Source of the DNA: Pelagimonas sp.
GTDB lineage: Bacteria > Pseudomonadota > Alphaproteobacteria > Rhodobacterales > Rhodobacteraceae
Assembly: GCA_025210265.1 (NCBI GenBank)
Contig: JAOASD010000007.1
Coordinates: forward strand, 101,412 to 165,411
DNA length: 64,000 nucleotides
Direction: 5' to 3'
The position numbers and the translations under genes were made by a program. Each line of letters starts with the position of its first letter. Positions within the stretch are counted from its first letter, which is position 1. Below the pieces are notes generated by a model. It was not told the DNA's origin, did no database searches, and worked only from the letters and a program-made list of their open reading frames with translations. This document shows, one piece after another, positions 45,794-54,056 of this stretch.

Positions 45794-47275
45794 TTAGCTG
45801 GGACCGACCATAAAGCAGGTGACCTGGCGCGCCTGCAGGCGGCGACAGGCAAGATCCGCCTGATCGCGTGTCAGCCCCATGAAATTGGCATCAAAGCCGC
45901 GCTTGCCCTTAACCACTTTGCGCAGAGAGCCATCCAGCGTCGCGGTTTCCATCAACGCGGTTTTCAACAGGACTTTTTCAGCGGCAAAGCGGCTGGGGTA
46001 ACGACCGACATTCACACCCCAATGACGTCCGCCCGAGGTGGACAGGCGGGTGACAACCTCGGCCTTGCGGGCTTCGGTTGCGGGGGCACGGTGGGCGGTG
46101 CTCGCGGTCAGCACCGCAGAAGGGCGCGGTTTGGGTTTGGGCGAACTGCTGGGCGCGGTGGCTGACAGCTCAGGCGCCGGGGCAGAGGTATTCTGCACTT
46201 CTTTCAGAACAGATTCGATATCATCACTCAGCCCGGCGACCAACGGTGCTACGGTTTCCGGCGCAATCTGTGCTGAACCAGAGCGCGCGCGGGGCCGCAG
46301 CGAACGCGTCACAGCCGCCCGCGCCACGCGCACGGATTTGGCCCGCGTGCCGGGGGTGGAATTGGCGCTTTGCGCAATCACAACTTTCTGGCCACCCGCA
46401 TCCTTGCCCAAGTAAGGCGGACGTTTGGGTTTGCGCAATGCGACACGCGTGGGCGCGCGCTTGAATCCAAGGTCAAGCAGCTCGGCCACGCGGGCATTGC
46501 GCGTCGCGGTGGAGCGGCCACCAAACACCGTGGCGATCACGCGCTCGCGTCCGCGCTCGGCAGAGGCCACAAGGTTGAACCCCGCCGCGCGGGTATAGCC
46601 GGTCTTGATCCCATCCGCGCCGCGATAACTGTTCAGCAGGCGGGTGTTTGTATGGGCCACGCGACGTACGCCAGCATCGGCGGTCTTACGCGAGAACAGG
46701 TTGTAATATTGGGGATAATCATAGATCATATGCCGCCCGAGGATGGTCATGTCGCGCGCGGTGGACAGGTGCCCCTGCTCGGTCAGACCATGAGCGTTGC
46801 GAAAGCTGGTCCGGGTCATGCCCAGCGCCTTGGCCGTGCGGTTCATGCGCCGGGCAAAGGCGGCCTCGGACCCGGAAATCGCCTCGCCAATGGCGGTGGC
46901 GGCGTCATTCGCGGATTTCACCGCAGCGGCGCGTACAAGATAGCGCAGCTTGATCCGCTGGCCCGCCTTCAGGCCCAGTTTCGAGGGCGGCTCTGCCGCG
47001 GCTTTGCGCGAAATACGGACCTTTGTGTCCATGGACAGCTCGCCATTCTGGACCGCCTCGAACGCAATATAGAGGGTCATCATTTTGGTCAGAGAGGCCG
47101 GGTGCAGCCGCGTATCCGCGTTGCGTGCGTGCAGCACCTTGCCGCTGCGTGCATCCATCACCATCGCCGCATAGGGGGCGGCGGCGGCGCTGAGCGGCAC
47201 CAGAAGCGTAAGCCAAATCAATGTGATCAGATACAGGCCATAGCGGCCCGCCTGCCTGCGACATCCCGTCAGCAT
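45794..47275 (-). CDS. D-alanyl-D-alanine carboxypeptidase (DacF type) with SPOR-like domain
   Basis: A low-molecular-weight penicillin-binding protein that trims the terminal D-Ala of peptidoglycan stem peptides. The S11 motifs are all present: SLTK (61-64), SAN (121-123) and KTG (224-226). A signal or membrane segment lies at about 13-33. After about residue 290 there is a long Pro/Ser/Ala-rich linker and then a C-terminal SPOR-like domain (WGVNVGRYPSRFAAEKVL at about 417-434). SPOR domains bind denuded septal glycan, which would place the enzyme at division sites. At 493 residues it is longer than E. coli DacA by this extension. Confidence 0.92.
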   Translation of the reverse strand: MLTGCRRQAGRYGLYLITLIWLTLLVPLSAAAAPYAAMVMDARSGKVLHARNADTRLHPASLTKMMTLYIAFEAVQNGELSMDTKVRISRKAAAEPPSKLGLKAGQRIKLRYLVRAAAVKSANDAATAIGEAISGSEAAFARRMNRTAKALGMTRTSFRNAHGLTEQGHLSTARDMTILGRHMIYDYPQYYNLFSRKTADAGVRRVAHTNTRLLNSYRGADGIKTGYTRAAGFNLVASAERGRERVIATVFGGRSTATRNARVAELLDLGFKRAPTRVALRKPKRPPYLGKDAGGQKVVIAQSANSTPGTRAKSVRVARAAVTRSLRPRARSGSAQIAPETVAPLVAGLSDDIESVLKEVQNTSAPAPELSATAPSSSPKPKPRPSAVLTASTAHRAPATEARKAEVVTRLSTSGGRHWGVNVGRYPSRFAAEKVLLKTALMETATLDGSLRKVVKGKRGFDANFMGLTRDQADLACRRLQARQVTCFMVGPS

Positions 47276-47414
47276 GTTTCGCCTATCTCTGCCTCGTGCC
47301 CCCGGTTTTCCGGTTGGGCGTTTTGATTAACCCGAGGGTAACACGAGGCCCGTTTCAAAGAAAGTCTGCAATGCGTTGATATTCCGGGATTTTGGTTAAC
47401 AAATCCTTCCACAT

Positions 47415-47443
47415 CTTGGGGCGCAGGGGGATTCACCCCCAAG
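47415..47443 (-). terminator. Hairpin downstream of the HAD gene
   Basis: GGGGG-ATTCA-CCCCC (47426-47440) is nested in an outer CTTGGGG/CCCCAAG-like pairing. It is about 60 bases after the HAD stop on the minus strand and is a plausible terminator without a T run. The rest of the 47276-47503 gap would contain the dacF promoter; no clear -35/-10 pair is seen. Confidence 0.4.
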
Positions 47444-47503
47444 ACCGGCGATTAAGGCAAATTGGGGCGCAAATAAGGCAAAAATGAGGCGGCCAACTGG
47501 AGG

Positions 47504-48202
47504 CTAGCCGATGGTCTCAACCAGCCCGGACAGGCCCGAGAGATCGGCGATTTCACGGAATCGCGGCGCGTCCGGGGCTTCTGCATGTTCCAGATCCCAG
47601 CCGAGTTCATGCGGGACATACACGCCCCAGCCACCAGCCTGAATGGCGGGGATCACATCGGATTTCATCGAATTACCGACCATCATCGCCGCCTGCGCGC
47701 CCCCCGGTGTGGCGGCGAAAATCCGTTCATAGGTCGCGGCGCGCTTGTCCGAAACGATCTCGACCCCGTCGAACAGATCCCCCAGCCCCGATTGCGCCAG
47801 CTTGCGTTCCTGATGCAGCAGATCACCCTTTGTAATCAGCAGGATATGATGGCTATTGGCCAGTGCCTCGACCGCGCTTTGCGCGTGGGGCAATAGTTCG
47901 ATCGGATGGGCCAGCATCTCGCGTCCGGCCTCCATCAGCTGACTGATCACGCTGGTGGGCACACGGCCTTCGGTCACTTCAATCGCGGTTTCGATCATGG
48001 ACAGGACAAAGCCCTTCACCCCGAACCCGTAATGGCCGATATTGCGCCGCTCGGCCGCCAGCAGGCGCTGATCCAGATGGTCGCGTTCCGCGTGATCGGC
48101 CAGCAGGTCTGCGAATCGGTCCTGTGTCAGGTGAAAGAACCGTTCGTTGTGCCAAAGCGTATCATCCGCATCGAAACCGATTGTTTGCAAATTTTTCGGC
48201 AT
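47504..48202 (-). CDS. HAD-family hydrolase
   Basis: A 232-residue haloacid-dehalogenase-type phosphatase. Motif I is GFDADDTLW with nucleophile D11 and acid/base D13. Motif II is in ILLITKGD, and motif III/IV appear as the late MVGNSMKSDVIPAIQAGGWGVYVPH. A helical cap domain lies between about 20 and 100. The pattern matches YjjG/phosphoglycolate-like members; the substrate is unknown. GGAGGCAAGT directly before ATG 48202 fixes the start, so the long upstream extension (antisense to clpS and the next gene) is rejected. It is divergent from clpS. Confidence 0.9.
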   Translation of the reverse strand: MPKNLQTIGFDADDTLWHNERFFHLTQDRFADLLADHAERDHLDQRLLAAERRNIGHYGFGVKGFVLSMIETAIEVTEGRVPTSVISQLMEAGREMLAHPIELLPHAQSAVEALANSHHILLITKGDLLHQERKLAQSGLGDLFDGVEIVSDKRAATYERIFAATPGGAQAAMMVGNSMKSDVIPAIQAGGWGVYVPHELGWDLEHAEAPDAPRFREIADLSGLSGLVETIG

Positions 48203-48319
48203 ACTTGCCTCCAATCCCTGTCCGGCTGGCCCGCCCCCCTTTTCGTGGGGCGGATTCCGGCTATATAGATGGCCCGACACGGCAAATGCAAAGCGCGGCA
48301 CCTGATGACCCATCCTCTC

Positions 48320-48733
48320 ATGTCTGACTATGACAAGGCCCCGCGCCCCGTGGCGCAGTTCGATACCATGCGCCCGCTGGCGCAGCTCGACACCATACGC
48401 CCGCTGGCGCAATCGCAAGACACGCCCGATGATGGCGAAGGGGATCTGAGCGTCGCGCTCAAGACACGCCCCAAATCCAAGCGCCCGCCAATGTACAAGG
48501 TCATGCTGCTGAATGATGACTACACGCCGATGGAATTTGTTGTGCATATTCTGGAGCGGTTCTTTGGCATGACCCATGCGCAGGCGTTTGAAATCATGCT
48601 GACCGTGCATAAAAAGGGCGTCGCGGTTGTGGGTGTGTTCAGCCACGAAATTGCCGAGACAAAAGTGACGCAGGTGATGGATTTTGCCCGCCGGCATCAG
48701 CATCCGCTGCAATGCACGATGGAAAAGGAATAG
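48320..48733 (+). CDS. clpS: ATP-dependent Clp protease adaptor ClpS
   Basis: ClpS binds proteins with N-degrons and delivers them to ClpAP. The core domain is fully conserved: [20 protein letters not shown] (residue numbers about 55-74), [21 protein letters not shown] and [12 protein letters not shown], with the substrate-pocket residues N-D-D, and T-P-M and H in place. The N-terminal arm is unusual: three tandem 9-residue repeats ([27 protein letters not shown]) at about 9-35. The start is uncertain (ATG at 48269, 48305, 48320 or 48368); none has a good ribosome site, and 48320 gives 137 residues. clpA is not in the window. Confidence 0.93.
   Translation: MSDYDKAPRPVAQFDTMRPLAQLDTIRPLAQSQDTPDDGEGDLSVALKTRPKSKRPPMYKVMLLNDDYTPMEFVVHILERFFGMTHAQAFEIMLTVHKKGVAVVGVFSHEIAETKVTQVMDFARRHQHPLQCTMEKE
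48344..48424 (+). repeat. 27-bp tandem repeat in the 5' part of clpS
   Basis: Three in-frame 27-base units occur at 48344-48370, 48371-48397 and 48398-48424. Units 1 and 2 share most of their sequence, and unit 3 keeps the first 14 bases (CGCCCGCTGGCGCA) exactly. They encode the 9-residue repeats of the ClpS N-terminal arm. Because 27 is a multiple of three, gain or loss of a unit keeps the frame. Confidence 0.85.
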
Positions 48734-48751
48734 GCCCGCGGGCCGGACCTC

Positions 48752-49741
48752 ATGACAGTTGATAGACTTGAATTTGCCACCCGCTCGGGGCTGCAGCTGC
48801 CCGAGGGGCGGATCGCCCTTTTTGGCGCGCCCGGCGATGGGCCGACCCATGGGCTGACCGCAGATCAGTGCGAGATCATTCAGGGGTTCGCCCCCGATGT
48901 GGCCCGCTGGGAACAGCGCGGCTTTACCGTCAGACAAGCGCCCGAGGGCGACTATGCGGCGGCGATTATTACGCTGCCCCGCGCCCGTGATCTGGCCGAA
49001 GCGCGGATCGCGCAGGCGGCGGCATCCGTCGCGCCCGGAGGTCTGGTCGTGGTGAACGGGGCCAAGACCGACGGGATCGAGGCGATCACAAAGGCGCTGA
49101 AATCCCGCGTCACCCTGGACGGCCAGGTCAGCAAGGCCCATGGCAAATGCCTGTGGTTCAACGCCTCTGACGCGCTGGCGGGCTGGCAACGCCCCGCCAT
49201 GTCACAAAATGCCGAAGGCGATATGACCGCGCCGGGGATCTTTTCTGCAGATGCGTCGGACCCGGCCTCGCGCGCTCTGGCGGCGGCGCTGCCTGCGAAA
49301 CTCAAAGGCCATGTGGCCGATCTGGGGGCCGGTTGGGGCTGGCTGTCGCGCGAGATCCTGAAGCATGACGGCGTTAAGGAACTGCATCTGGTGGAGGCGG
49401 ACCACGCCGCGCTGGATTGTGCCCGCGCCAATGTCAGCGACGACCGCGCGCGCTTTCACTGGGCGGATGCCACCAAATGGACCGCAGATCGCGGGCTGGA
49501 TGCGGTCATCATGAACCCGCCCTTTCACACCGGGCGCAAGGCCGAACCGGCGCTGGGGCAGGCCTTTATCACCCAGACCGCGCGCATTTTGGCGTCGCAC
49601 GGGCAGCTTTGGCTGGTTGCCAACCGGCACCTGCCTTATGAGCCCACACTGGCCCAGCTGTTTAAACAGGTGGATGAGGTTGCGGGGGATTCCCGCTTTA
49701 AGATCCTGCACGCGCAACGCCCCTCTCGCCGTGGGCGTTGA
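48752..49741 (+). CDS. RsmC-like 16S rRNA guanine-N2 methyltransferase
   Basis: A 329-residue two-domain protein. The C-terminal methyltransferase domain has VADLGAGWGWLSREIL (SAM motif I, about 189-204), LVEADHAALDCARAN and the catalytic NPPFHTG motif of N2-guanine and N6-adenine methylases. The N-terminal half resembles the inactive domain found in RsmC and RlmG. E. coli RsmC methylates G1207 of 16S rRNA; the same target here is inference. It follows clpS by 18 bases on the same strand. Confidence 0.88.
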   Translation: MTVDRLEFATRSGLQLPEGRIALFGAPGDGPTHGLTADQCEIIQGFAPDVARWEQRGFTVRQAPEGDYAAAIITLPRARDLAEARIAQAAASVAPGGLVVVNGAKTDGIEAITKALKSRVTLDGQVSKAHGKCLWFNASDALAGWQRPAMSQNAEGDMTAPGIFSADASDPASRALAAALPAKLKGHVADLGAGWGWLSREILKHDGVKELHLVEADHAALDCARANVSDDRARFHWADATKWTADRGLDAVIMNPPFHTGRKAEPALGQAFITQTARILASHGQLWLVANRHLPYEPTLAQLFKQVDEVAGDSRFKILHAQRPSRRGR

Positions 49742-49786
49742 GATCGGGTAACAAAATCTGATCAACCTGAGAGTGAGGCCAAGCAG

Positions 49787-50587
49787 ATGAGCTTTTCCAT
49801 CGAAGGCAAAACCGCCATTGTCACCGGCGCCGCCAATGGCGTGGGCCTCGCCATCGCGCGCCATTTTGCCGACAAAGGCGCGAATGTCATGTTCGCGGAT
49901 ATGGATGAAACCCAGCTGGTCAAGGAATGCGCCGGATCGGGCGAGGATGGCAATATCCGCCATTTCGCCGGGGACCTGCGCGAACGCCTGACGCTGGCCA
50001 ATCTGCTGTCCGCGACGCTCGATTCCTTTGACCGGGTTGATATTCTGGTCAATGGCGCGCGGCAGATGCAGGTGTCGGACCCGCTCAATCTGGATGACGG
50101 GTCGATGGAGCAGATGCTGAACCAGAACCTGATGCCCGCGCTGCGTCTGAGCCAGCTGGTCGCGAAACGCATGATCAAACAGGCTGAGGGGCAGGAAGAA
50201 GGGCAGGTTGGCTCGATCATCAACCTTAGCTCGATCGCGTCGCGGCGGGCCCAACCTGAATTGCTGGGCTATTCCGTGTCCTGCGCGGCGCTGGATCAGA
50301 TGACCCGCGCCCTGTCCGTGGCGCTGGCCCCCAACCGGATCCGGGTGAACGGGGTGGCGTTTGGCTCAGTCATGTCGGCCAGCCTGAAAAACACGCTGAA
50401 AACGCAGCCCGATTACCGCGATGTGATCGAGGCGAATACACCACTGGGCCGCATTGCCGCCCCGACGGAACTGGCGCAGGCGGTGCAATATCTTGCCTCT
50501 GACGCGTCGGGGTTTGTGACGGGCCAGATCATGACGGTGGATGGCGGGCGCACCCTGCTGGACCCCGTGCAGGCCCCGGCGCACTAA
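49787..50587 (+). CDS. Short-chain dehydrogenase/reductase with altered active site
   Basis: A 266-residue classical SDR. The cofactor motif TGAANGVG is at 13-20 and the structural NGA (for NNAG) at 89-91. The catalytic set should be S-Y-x-x-x-K. Here S148/S149 and Y162 are present, but the segment reads YSVSC, so the lysine position (166) is a cysteine. The C-terminal end SGFVTGQIMTVDGGR is normal. The substitution would weaken classical catalysis; the enzyme may be inactive or use another mechanism. It lies 45 bases after the RsmC-like gene; product unknown. Confidence 0.88.
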   Translation: MSFSIEGKTAIVTGAANGVGLAIARHFADKGANVMFADMDETQLVKECAGSGEDGNIRHFAGDLRERLTLANLLSATLDSFDRVDILVNGARQMQVSDPLNLDDGSMEQMLNQNLMPALRLSQLVAKRMIKQAEGQEEGQVGSIINLSSIASRRAQPELLGYSVSCAALDQMTRALSVALAPNRIRVNGVAFGSVMSASLKNTLKTQPDYRDVIEANTPLGRIAAPTELAQAVQYLASDASGFVTGQIMTVDGGRTLLDPVQAPAH

Positions 50588-50687
50588 TCCGGCGCACGAC
50601 CCCTTCCTTTGACCAAACGCCGCGTTGAGCTTGGCCACCCCCGTCGCTAGGGTGCGGACAACAGGTATATCAGCGCAGGAACAGGTC

Positions 50688-51578
50688 ATGAGCGACGCAA
50701 TGGACACCCAGAAAACCCGCGCCAGCGACTGGTTTCGCACCCTGCGCGACCAGATTGTCGCCGCGTTTGAAGGGCTGGAAGACAGCCATGCCAGCGGCCC
50801 CTTTGCCGATCAGCCCGCAGGCCGATTCGACGTCACCCCGACCAAGCGTCACAGCGATGATGGATCGGATGCCGGGGGCGGTCTGATGAGCGTCATGCGC
50901 GGCGGGCGCGTGTTTGAAAAGGTCGGGGTGAATGTGTCTACCGTCTACGGCACGCTGGGCGAACCCGCGCAAAAGGCCATGGCCGCGCGCGGTGTGCCGG
51001 GGATCGAGGCGGATCCGCGGTTTTGGGCCTCGGGCATCAGCCTTGTGGCGCATATGCAGAACCCCAATTGCCCGGCGGTCCATATGAACACCCGCATGTT
51101 CTGGACCCCGAATGCCTGGTGGTTTGGCGGCGGGTCCGACCTGAATCCCTGCCTTGAGTTCGACGAGGACGCCGCGCATTTCCACGCCGTGCAAAAGGAC
51201 CATCTCGATCCGCATGGTGAGGGCCTGTATCCCGAGTTGAAAAAATGGGCGGATGAATATTTTTACATCCCGCATCGCAACCGCGCCCGTGGTGTGGGCG
51301 GGATTTTCATGGATGACCGCAACAGTGGCGATTGGGAGGCCGATTTCGCCCTGACTCAGGACATTGGCCGCGCCTTCCTGCCCGCCTTTGTGCCACTGAT
51401 TGAAAAGCGCCGGGTCGCCGATTTTGGCGATGCCGAAAAAGACGCGCAGCTTGTGCATCGCGGGCTCTATGCGGAATATAATCTGGTCTATGATCGCGGG
51501 ACCAAATTTGGTCTGGCAACGGGGCATGATGCCAATGCGGTGCTGATGAGCCTGCCGCCCATGGCCAAATGGGTCTGA
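50688..51578 (+). CDS. hemF: Oxygen-dependent coproporphyrinogen-III oxidase
   Basis: HemF oxidatively decarboxylates coproporphyrinogen III to protoporphyrinogen IX using O2. The 296-residue protein contains the family signature WWFGGGSDLNPCLEFDEDA, HxxHMNTRMFW-like VHMNTRMFWTPN, and the late LVYDRGTKFGLATGHDANAV and LMSLPPMAKW. ATG 50688 is chosen over the longer frame at 50625 because of the AGGA upstream and the family N terminus. With hemE and hemC this window holds three haem-pathway genes. It ends 13 bases before a convergent gene. Confidence 0.97.
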   Translation: MSDAMDTQKTRASDWFRTLRDQIVAAFEGLEDSHASGPFADQPAGRFDVTPTKRHSDDGSDAGGGLMSVMRGGRVFEKVGVNVSTVYGTLGEPAQKAMAARGVPGIEADPRFWASGISLVAHMQNPNCPAVHMNTRMFWTPNAWWFGGGSDLNPCLEFDEDAAHFHAVQKDHLDPHGEGLYPELKKWADEYFYIPHRNRARGVGGIFMDDRNSGDWEADFALTQDIGRAFLPAFVPLIEKRRVADFGDAEKDAQLVHRGLYAEYNLVYDRGTKFGLATGHDANAVLMSLPPMAKWV

Positions 51579-51590
51579 TCTGAGCGGGCT

Positions 51591-52196
51591 TTACCGCCTT
51601 CCCTGCCTCGGTTTCGGCTTGCGCGGCTTACCCGCCCCGACCGAGCGCATGGGGCTATCGACCTGTTTCCATTCGCCCAGGCCCAGCCCCTGCAGCGACC
51701 AGTCCCCAACAGACCAGCGCACCAGCCGCAGACAGGGCAGGCCCACATGGGCCACCATACGGCGCACCTGCCGGTTGCGGCCTTCGGTGATGGTCAGGCG
51801 CAGCCAGTGATCGGGCACGGATTTGCGAAACCGCACGGGCGGGTCGCGCTCCCACAGGTCTGGCGGGTCGATCAGCGCGGCCTTGGCGGGGCGGGTCATG
51901 CCGTCCTTTAGCTGTACCCCTTTGCGCAGGGCCTCTAGCTGGGCGTCCTCCGGGCTGCCTTCGACCTGCACCAGATAGGTTTTGGGGGCTTTGAATTTCG
52001 GGTTGGAAATGCGCGCCTGCAGCCGCCCGTCATCGGTCAGCACCATCAGGCCCTCGCTGTCACGGTCCAGCCGCCCGGCCGGGTAGACCCCCGGCACTTT
52101 GACATGATCGGACAGGGTGGCGCGGGGGCTGTCTTCGTTCCCTTTGTCGGTGAATTGCGACAGCACGCCATAGGGTTTGTTGAACAGGATCAGCAT
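51591..52196 (-). CDS. RsuA-family pseudouridine synthase (RluE-like)
   Basis: A 201-residue pseudouridine synthase without an S4 domain. [16 protein letters not shown] at the N terminus and [21 protein letters not shown], with the catalytic Asp in GRLDRDSEG, are the RsuA-family signatures; [21 protein letters not shown] is the second. Absence of S4 and the size match RluE, which modifies U2457 of 23S rRNA in E. coli. The ATG overlaps the tadA stop (TGATG), so the two are coupled. The longer frame upstream is tadA in another phase. The C terminus is rich in K, R and P. Confidence 0.9.
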   Translation of the reverse strand: MLILFNKPYGVLSQFTDKGNEDSPRATLSDHVKVPGVYPAGRLDRDSEGLMVLTDDGRLQARISNPKFKAPKTYLVQVEGSPEDAQLEALRKGVQLKDGMTRPAKAALIDPPDLWERDPPVRFRKSVPDHWLRLTITEGRNRQVRRMVAHVGLPCLRLVRWSVGDWSLQGLGLGEWKQVDSPMRSVGAGKPRKPKPRQGRR

Positions 52197-52645
52197 CAGC
52201 GGCGCTCGGCAAAAAAGGATTTCAGCAGGGCGGCGCAATCTGCCTCCGCCAGGCCTTCGTAGATTTCGGGCACGTGGTGGCATTGGCTGTGGGCATAGAT
52301 CCGCGGCCCCTGCCCCACGCCGCCGGATTTCGGATCGCTCGCGCCGAAATACAGCCTGCGAATCCGGGCAAAAGAGATCGCCGTGGCGCACATCGGGCAG
52401 GGTTCCAGCGTCACATACAGATCGTGATCCGGCAGGCGTTCTGCCCCCAGCGCGGCGCAGGCGGCGCGGATCACCAGAACCTCCGCATGGGCGGTGGGGT
52501 CGTTCAGCTCGCGGGTGCGGTTGCCAGCGCGGGCCAGCACGGCCCCGTCCGGCGCAACCAGCACGGCACCCACGGGCACTTCGCCCCGTGCGGCGGCGGC
52601 GCGCGCCTCCTCCAGCGCCAGATCCATATGCGAGGTAAAGCTCAT
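52196..52645 (-). CDS. tadA: tRNA-specific adenosine deaminase
   Basis: TadA converts A34 to inosine in the anticodon of tRNA-Arg(ACG). The 149-residue protein has the zinc-deaminase motifs THAE (H53, E55) and [11 protein letters not shown] (C83, C86), and the tail includes a typical [15 protein letters not shown] helix. GAGGG precedes the ATG at 52645. It is divergent from rluB and coupled to the RluE-like gene, so three RNA-modification genes cluster here. Confidence 0.96.
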   Translation of the reverse strand: MSFTSHMDLALEEARAAAARGEVPVGAVLVAPDGAVLARAGNRTRELNDPTAHAEVLVIRAACAALGAERLPDHDLYVTLEPCPMCATAISFARIRRLYFGASDPKSGGVGQGPRIYAHSQCHHVPEIYEGLAEADCAALLKSFFAERR

Positions 52646-52708
52646 GCGCCCTCATAGCTGCCTCAGATAAGCTTTGCCAGCGCGCGGATATGGGATAAGG
52701 CAGGCGCC

Positions 52709-53755
52709 ATGTCCGATCAGCGCAAAACCCCGACCAGCCCCACGCCCCAAACCCCGGATGGGGATCGCATCGCCAAGGTGATCGCCCGCGCAGGCCGCGC
52801 CAGCCGCCGCGAAGCCGAGCGCCTGATCAACGAGGGCCGCGTCAGCGTGAACGGCAAGGTCATCGACAGCCCCGCGCTGAATGTCACCGCGCGCGACCGG
52901 GTCAGCGTCGACGGCGTGTTGCTGGATCCGCCCGAAGACGCGCGGCTGTGGCTGTATCACAAGCCCACCGGGCTGGTGACGACCAATAGCGACGAAAAGG
53001 GCCGCGAGACCATCTTTGACCAGCTGCCCGAGGACATGCCCCGCGTCATGACCGTCGGTCGGCTTGACCTCAATTCCGAGGGCCTGTTGCTGCTGACCAA
53101 TGATGGCGGAATCAAGCGCAAGCTGGAACTGCCCAGCACCGGCTGGCTGCGCAGATACCGTGTGCGGGTGAATGGCCGCCCACAGGACGCCACGCTGGAC
53201 CCGCTGCGCAAGGGGATCGAGGTCGAGGGCGAAACATTCCAGCCCATGATTGTCGATCTGGACCGGCAGCAGGGGGCCAATGCCTGGCTGACCGTGGGCC
53301 TGCGCGAAGGCAAGAATCGCGAGATTCGCCGCGCCATGTCTCATATCGGGCTGACGGTGAACCGCCTGATCCGCGTGTCTTACGGGCCGTTCCAGCTGGG
53401 CGATCTGAAAGCAGGCGAAGTGCAGGAAGTGCGCCGCCGCGTGATGCGCGATCAGCTGGGGCTGGAGGCCCCGATCGAAGACAAACCCAAGCCGACAGGT
53501 CGCAAACCCCGCCCCGACCGCAAACCCGGCCGAAAACCCGGCCAAAGCATGGCGGGCAAGCCGGGCAAACCTGTTGGGAATCATGACAAACCCTCTGGCC
53601 GACCGGGACAAAAACCGGGGGTCAAGACCCCTGCCAAACCGGGCGGGCGCCCTGCGGGCAAGCCCGGCATGGGCACACAATCGGGGCCCGGTGGCCGCGT
53701 CTTCAAAAGCGGTGGCACTACGTCTTCCAAAGGCGGGCCACGTCGGGCGCGTTAA
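52709..53755 (+). CDS. rluB: 23S rRNA pseudouridine synthase B type (RsuA family, S4 domain)
   Basis: RluB converts U2605 of 23S rRNA to pseudouridine in E. coli. The 348-residue protein has an N-terminal S4 domain ([21 protein letters not shown], in part), then the catalytic domain with [10 protein letters not shown] and [20 protein letters not shown] (catalytic Asp in GRLDLNS). After about residue 250 comes a 95-residue low-complexity tail of Lys, Pro, Gly and Arg repeats (GRKPGQ, GKPGKP and similar) that likely binds RNA. The stop codon lies within a 14-base tandem duplication. Confidence 0.92.
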   Translation: MSDQRKTPTSPTPQTPDGDRIAKVIARAGRASRREAERLINEGRVSVNGKVIDSPALNVTARDRVSVDGVLLDPPEDARLWLYHKPTGLVTTNSDEKGRETIFDQLPEDMPRVMTVGRLDLNSEGLLLLTNDGGIKRKLELPSTGWLRRYRVRVNGRPQDATLDPLRKGIEVEGETFQPMIVDLDRQQGANAWLTVGLREGKNREIRRAMSHIGLTVNRLIRVSYGPFQLGDLKAGEVQEVRRRVMRDQLGLEAPIEDKPKPTGRKPRPDRKPGRKPGQSMAGKPGKPVGNHDKPSGRPGQKPGVKTPAKPGGRPAGKPGMGTQSGPGGRVFKSGGTTSSKGGPRRAR

Positions 53756-53770
53756 TTCGGGCGCGTTAAT
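53743..53770 (+). repeat. Perfect 14-bp tandem duplication at the rluB stop
   Basis: TCGGGCGCGTTAAT occurs twice in direct succession (53743-53756 and 53757-53770). The first copy contains the rluB stop codon TAA. The exact repetition suggests a recent slippage event, and the second copy lies just beyond the gene. Confidence 0.85.
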
Positions 53771-53845
53771 CATGTATTGATTTAACCTCTGAAATTCCCG
53801 CGCTTTGCCCCGTTTTTGCCCGGATTCGCGGGCAGCTTTGGGCGC

Positions 53846-54043
53846 ATGACCCTTACTGTGATCGCCCTCGCCATTCTGACCCTGTCCACAGCCCTTTTGC
53901 TGGGGAACCTGCGCCTTGTTGCACAGGACACGCTTTCGGCGCTGCGAACGTCGATCGCACAGGCGCGGGCCTCGGGGCAGATCCTGCCGCGCATGGCCTT
54001 TGCTGCGCTGTGGCTGCTGATCTTTGCCCTCAGCTATTTCTGA
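53846..54043 (+). CDS. Small two-span membrane protein at the head of the XpaC/TelA cluster
   Basis: A 65-residue protein with an N-terminal span (TVIALAILTLSTALLLG) and a C-terminal span (FAALWLLIFALSYF), joined by an amphipathic stretch of about 30 residues rich in Ala, Arg, Gln and Ser. ATG 53846 is the first ATG of the frame; the ribosome site is weak. I do not recognise a family. The gene ends 13 bases before the first XpaC-like gene, so co-transcription is very likely. A membrane partner of XpaC is inference from position. Confidence 0.7.
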   Translation: MTLTVIALAILTLSTALLLGNLRLVAQDTLSALRTSIAQARASGQILPRMAFAALWLLIFALSYF

Positions 54044-54056
54044 CTGGGGAAGCGCC

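Noticed and set aside
47280..47340. TTAACCC-GA-GGGTAA near the dacF start as a CtrA or repressor site
   Set aside because: The symmetry is imperfect and the spacing does not fit the CtrA consensus TTAA-N7-TTAA.
48203..49189. Extension of the HAD gene to 49189
   Set aside because: Antisense to clpS and the RsmC-like gene; a perfect ribosome site sits before ATG 48202.
52197..52655. Extension of the RluE-like gene upstream
   Set aside because: It is tadA read in another phase.
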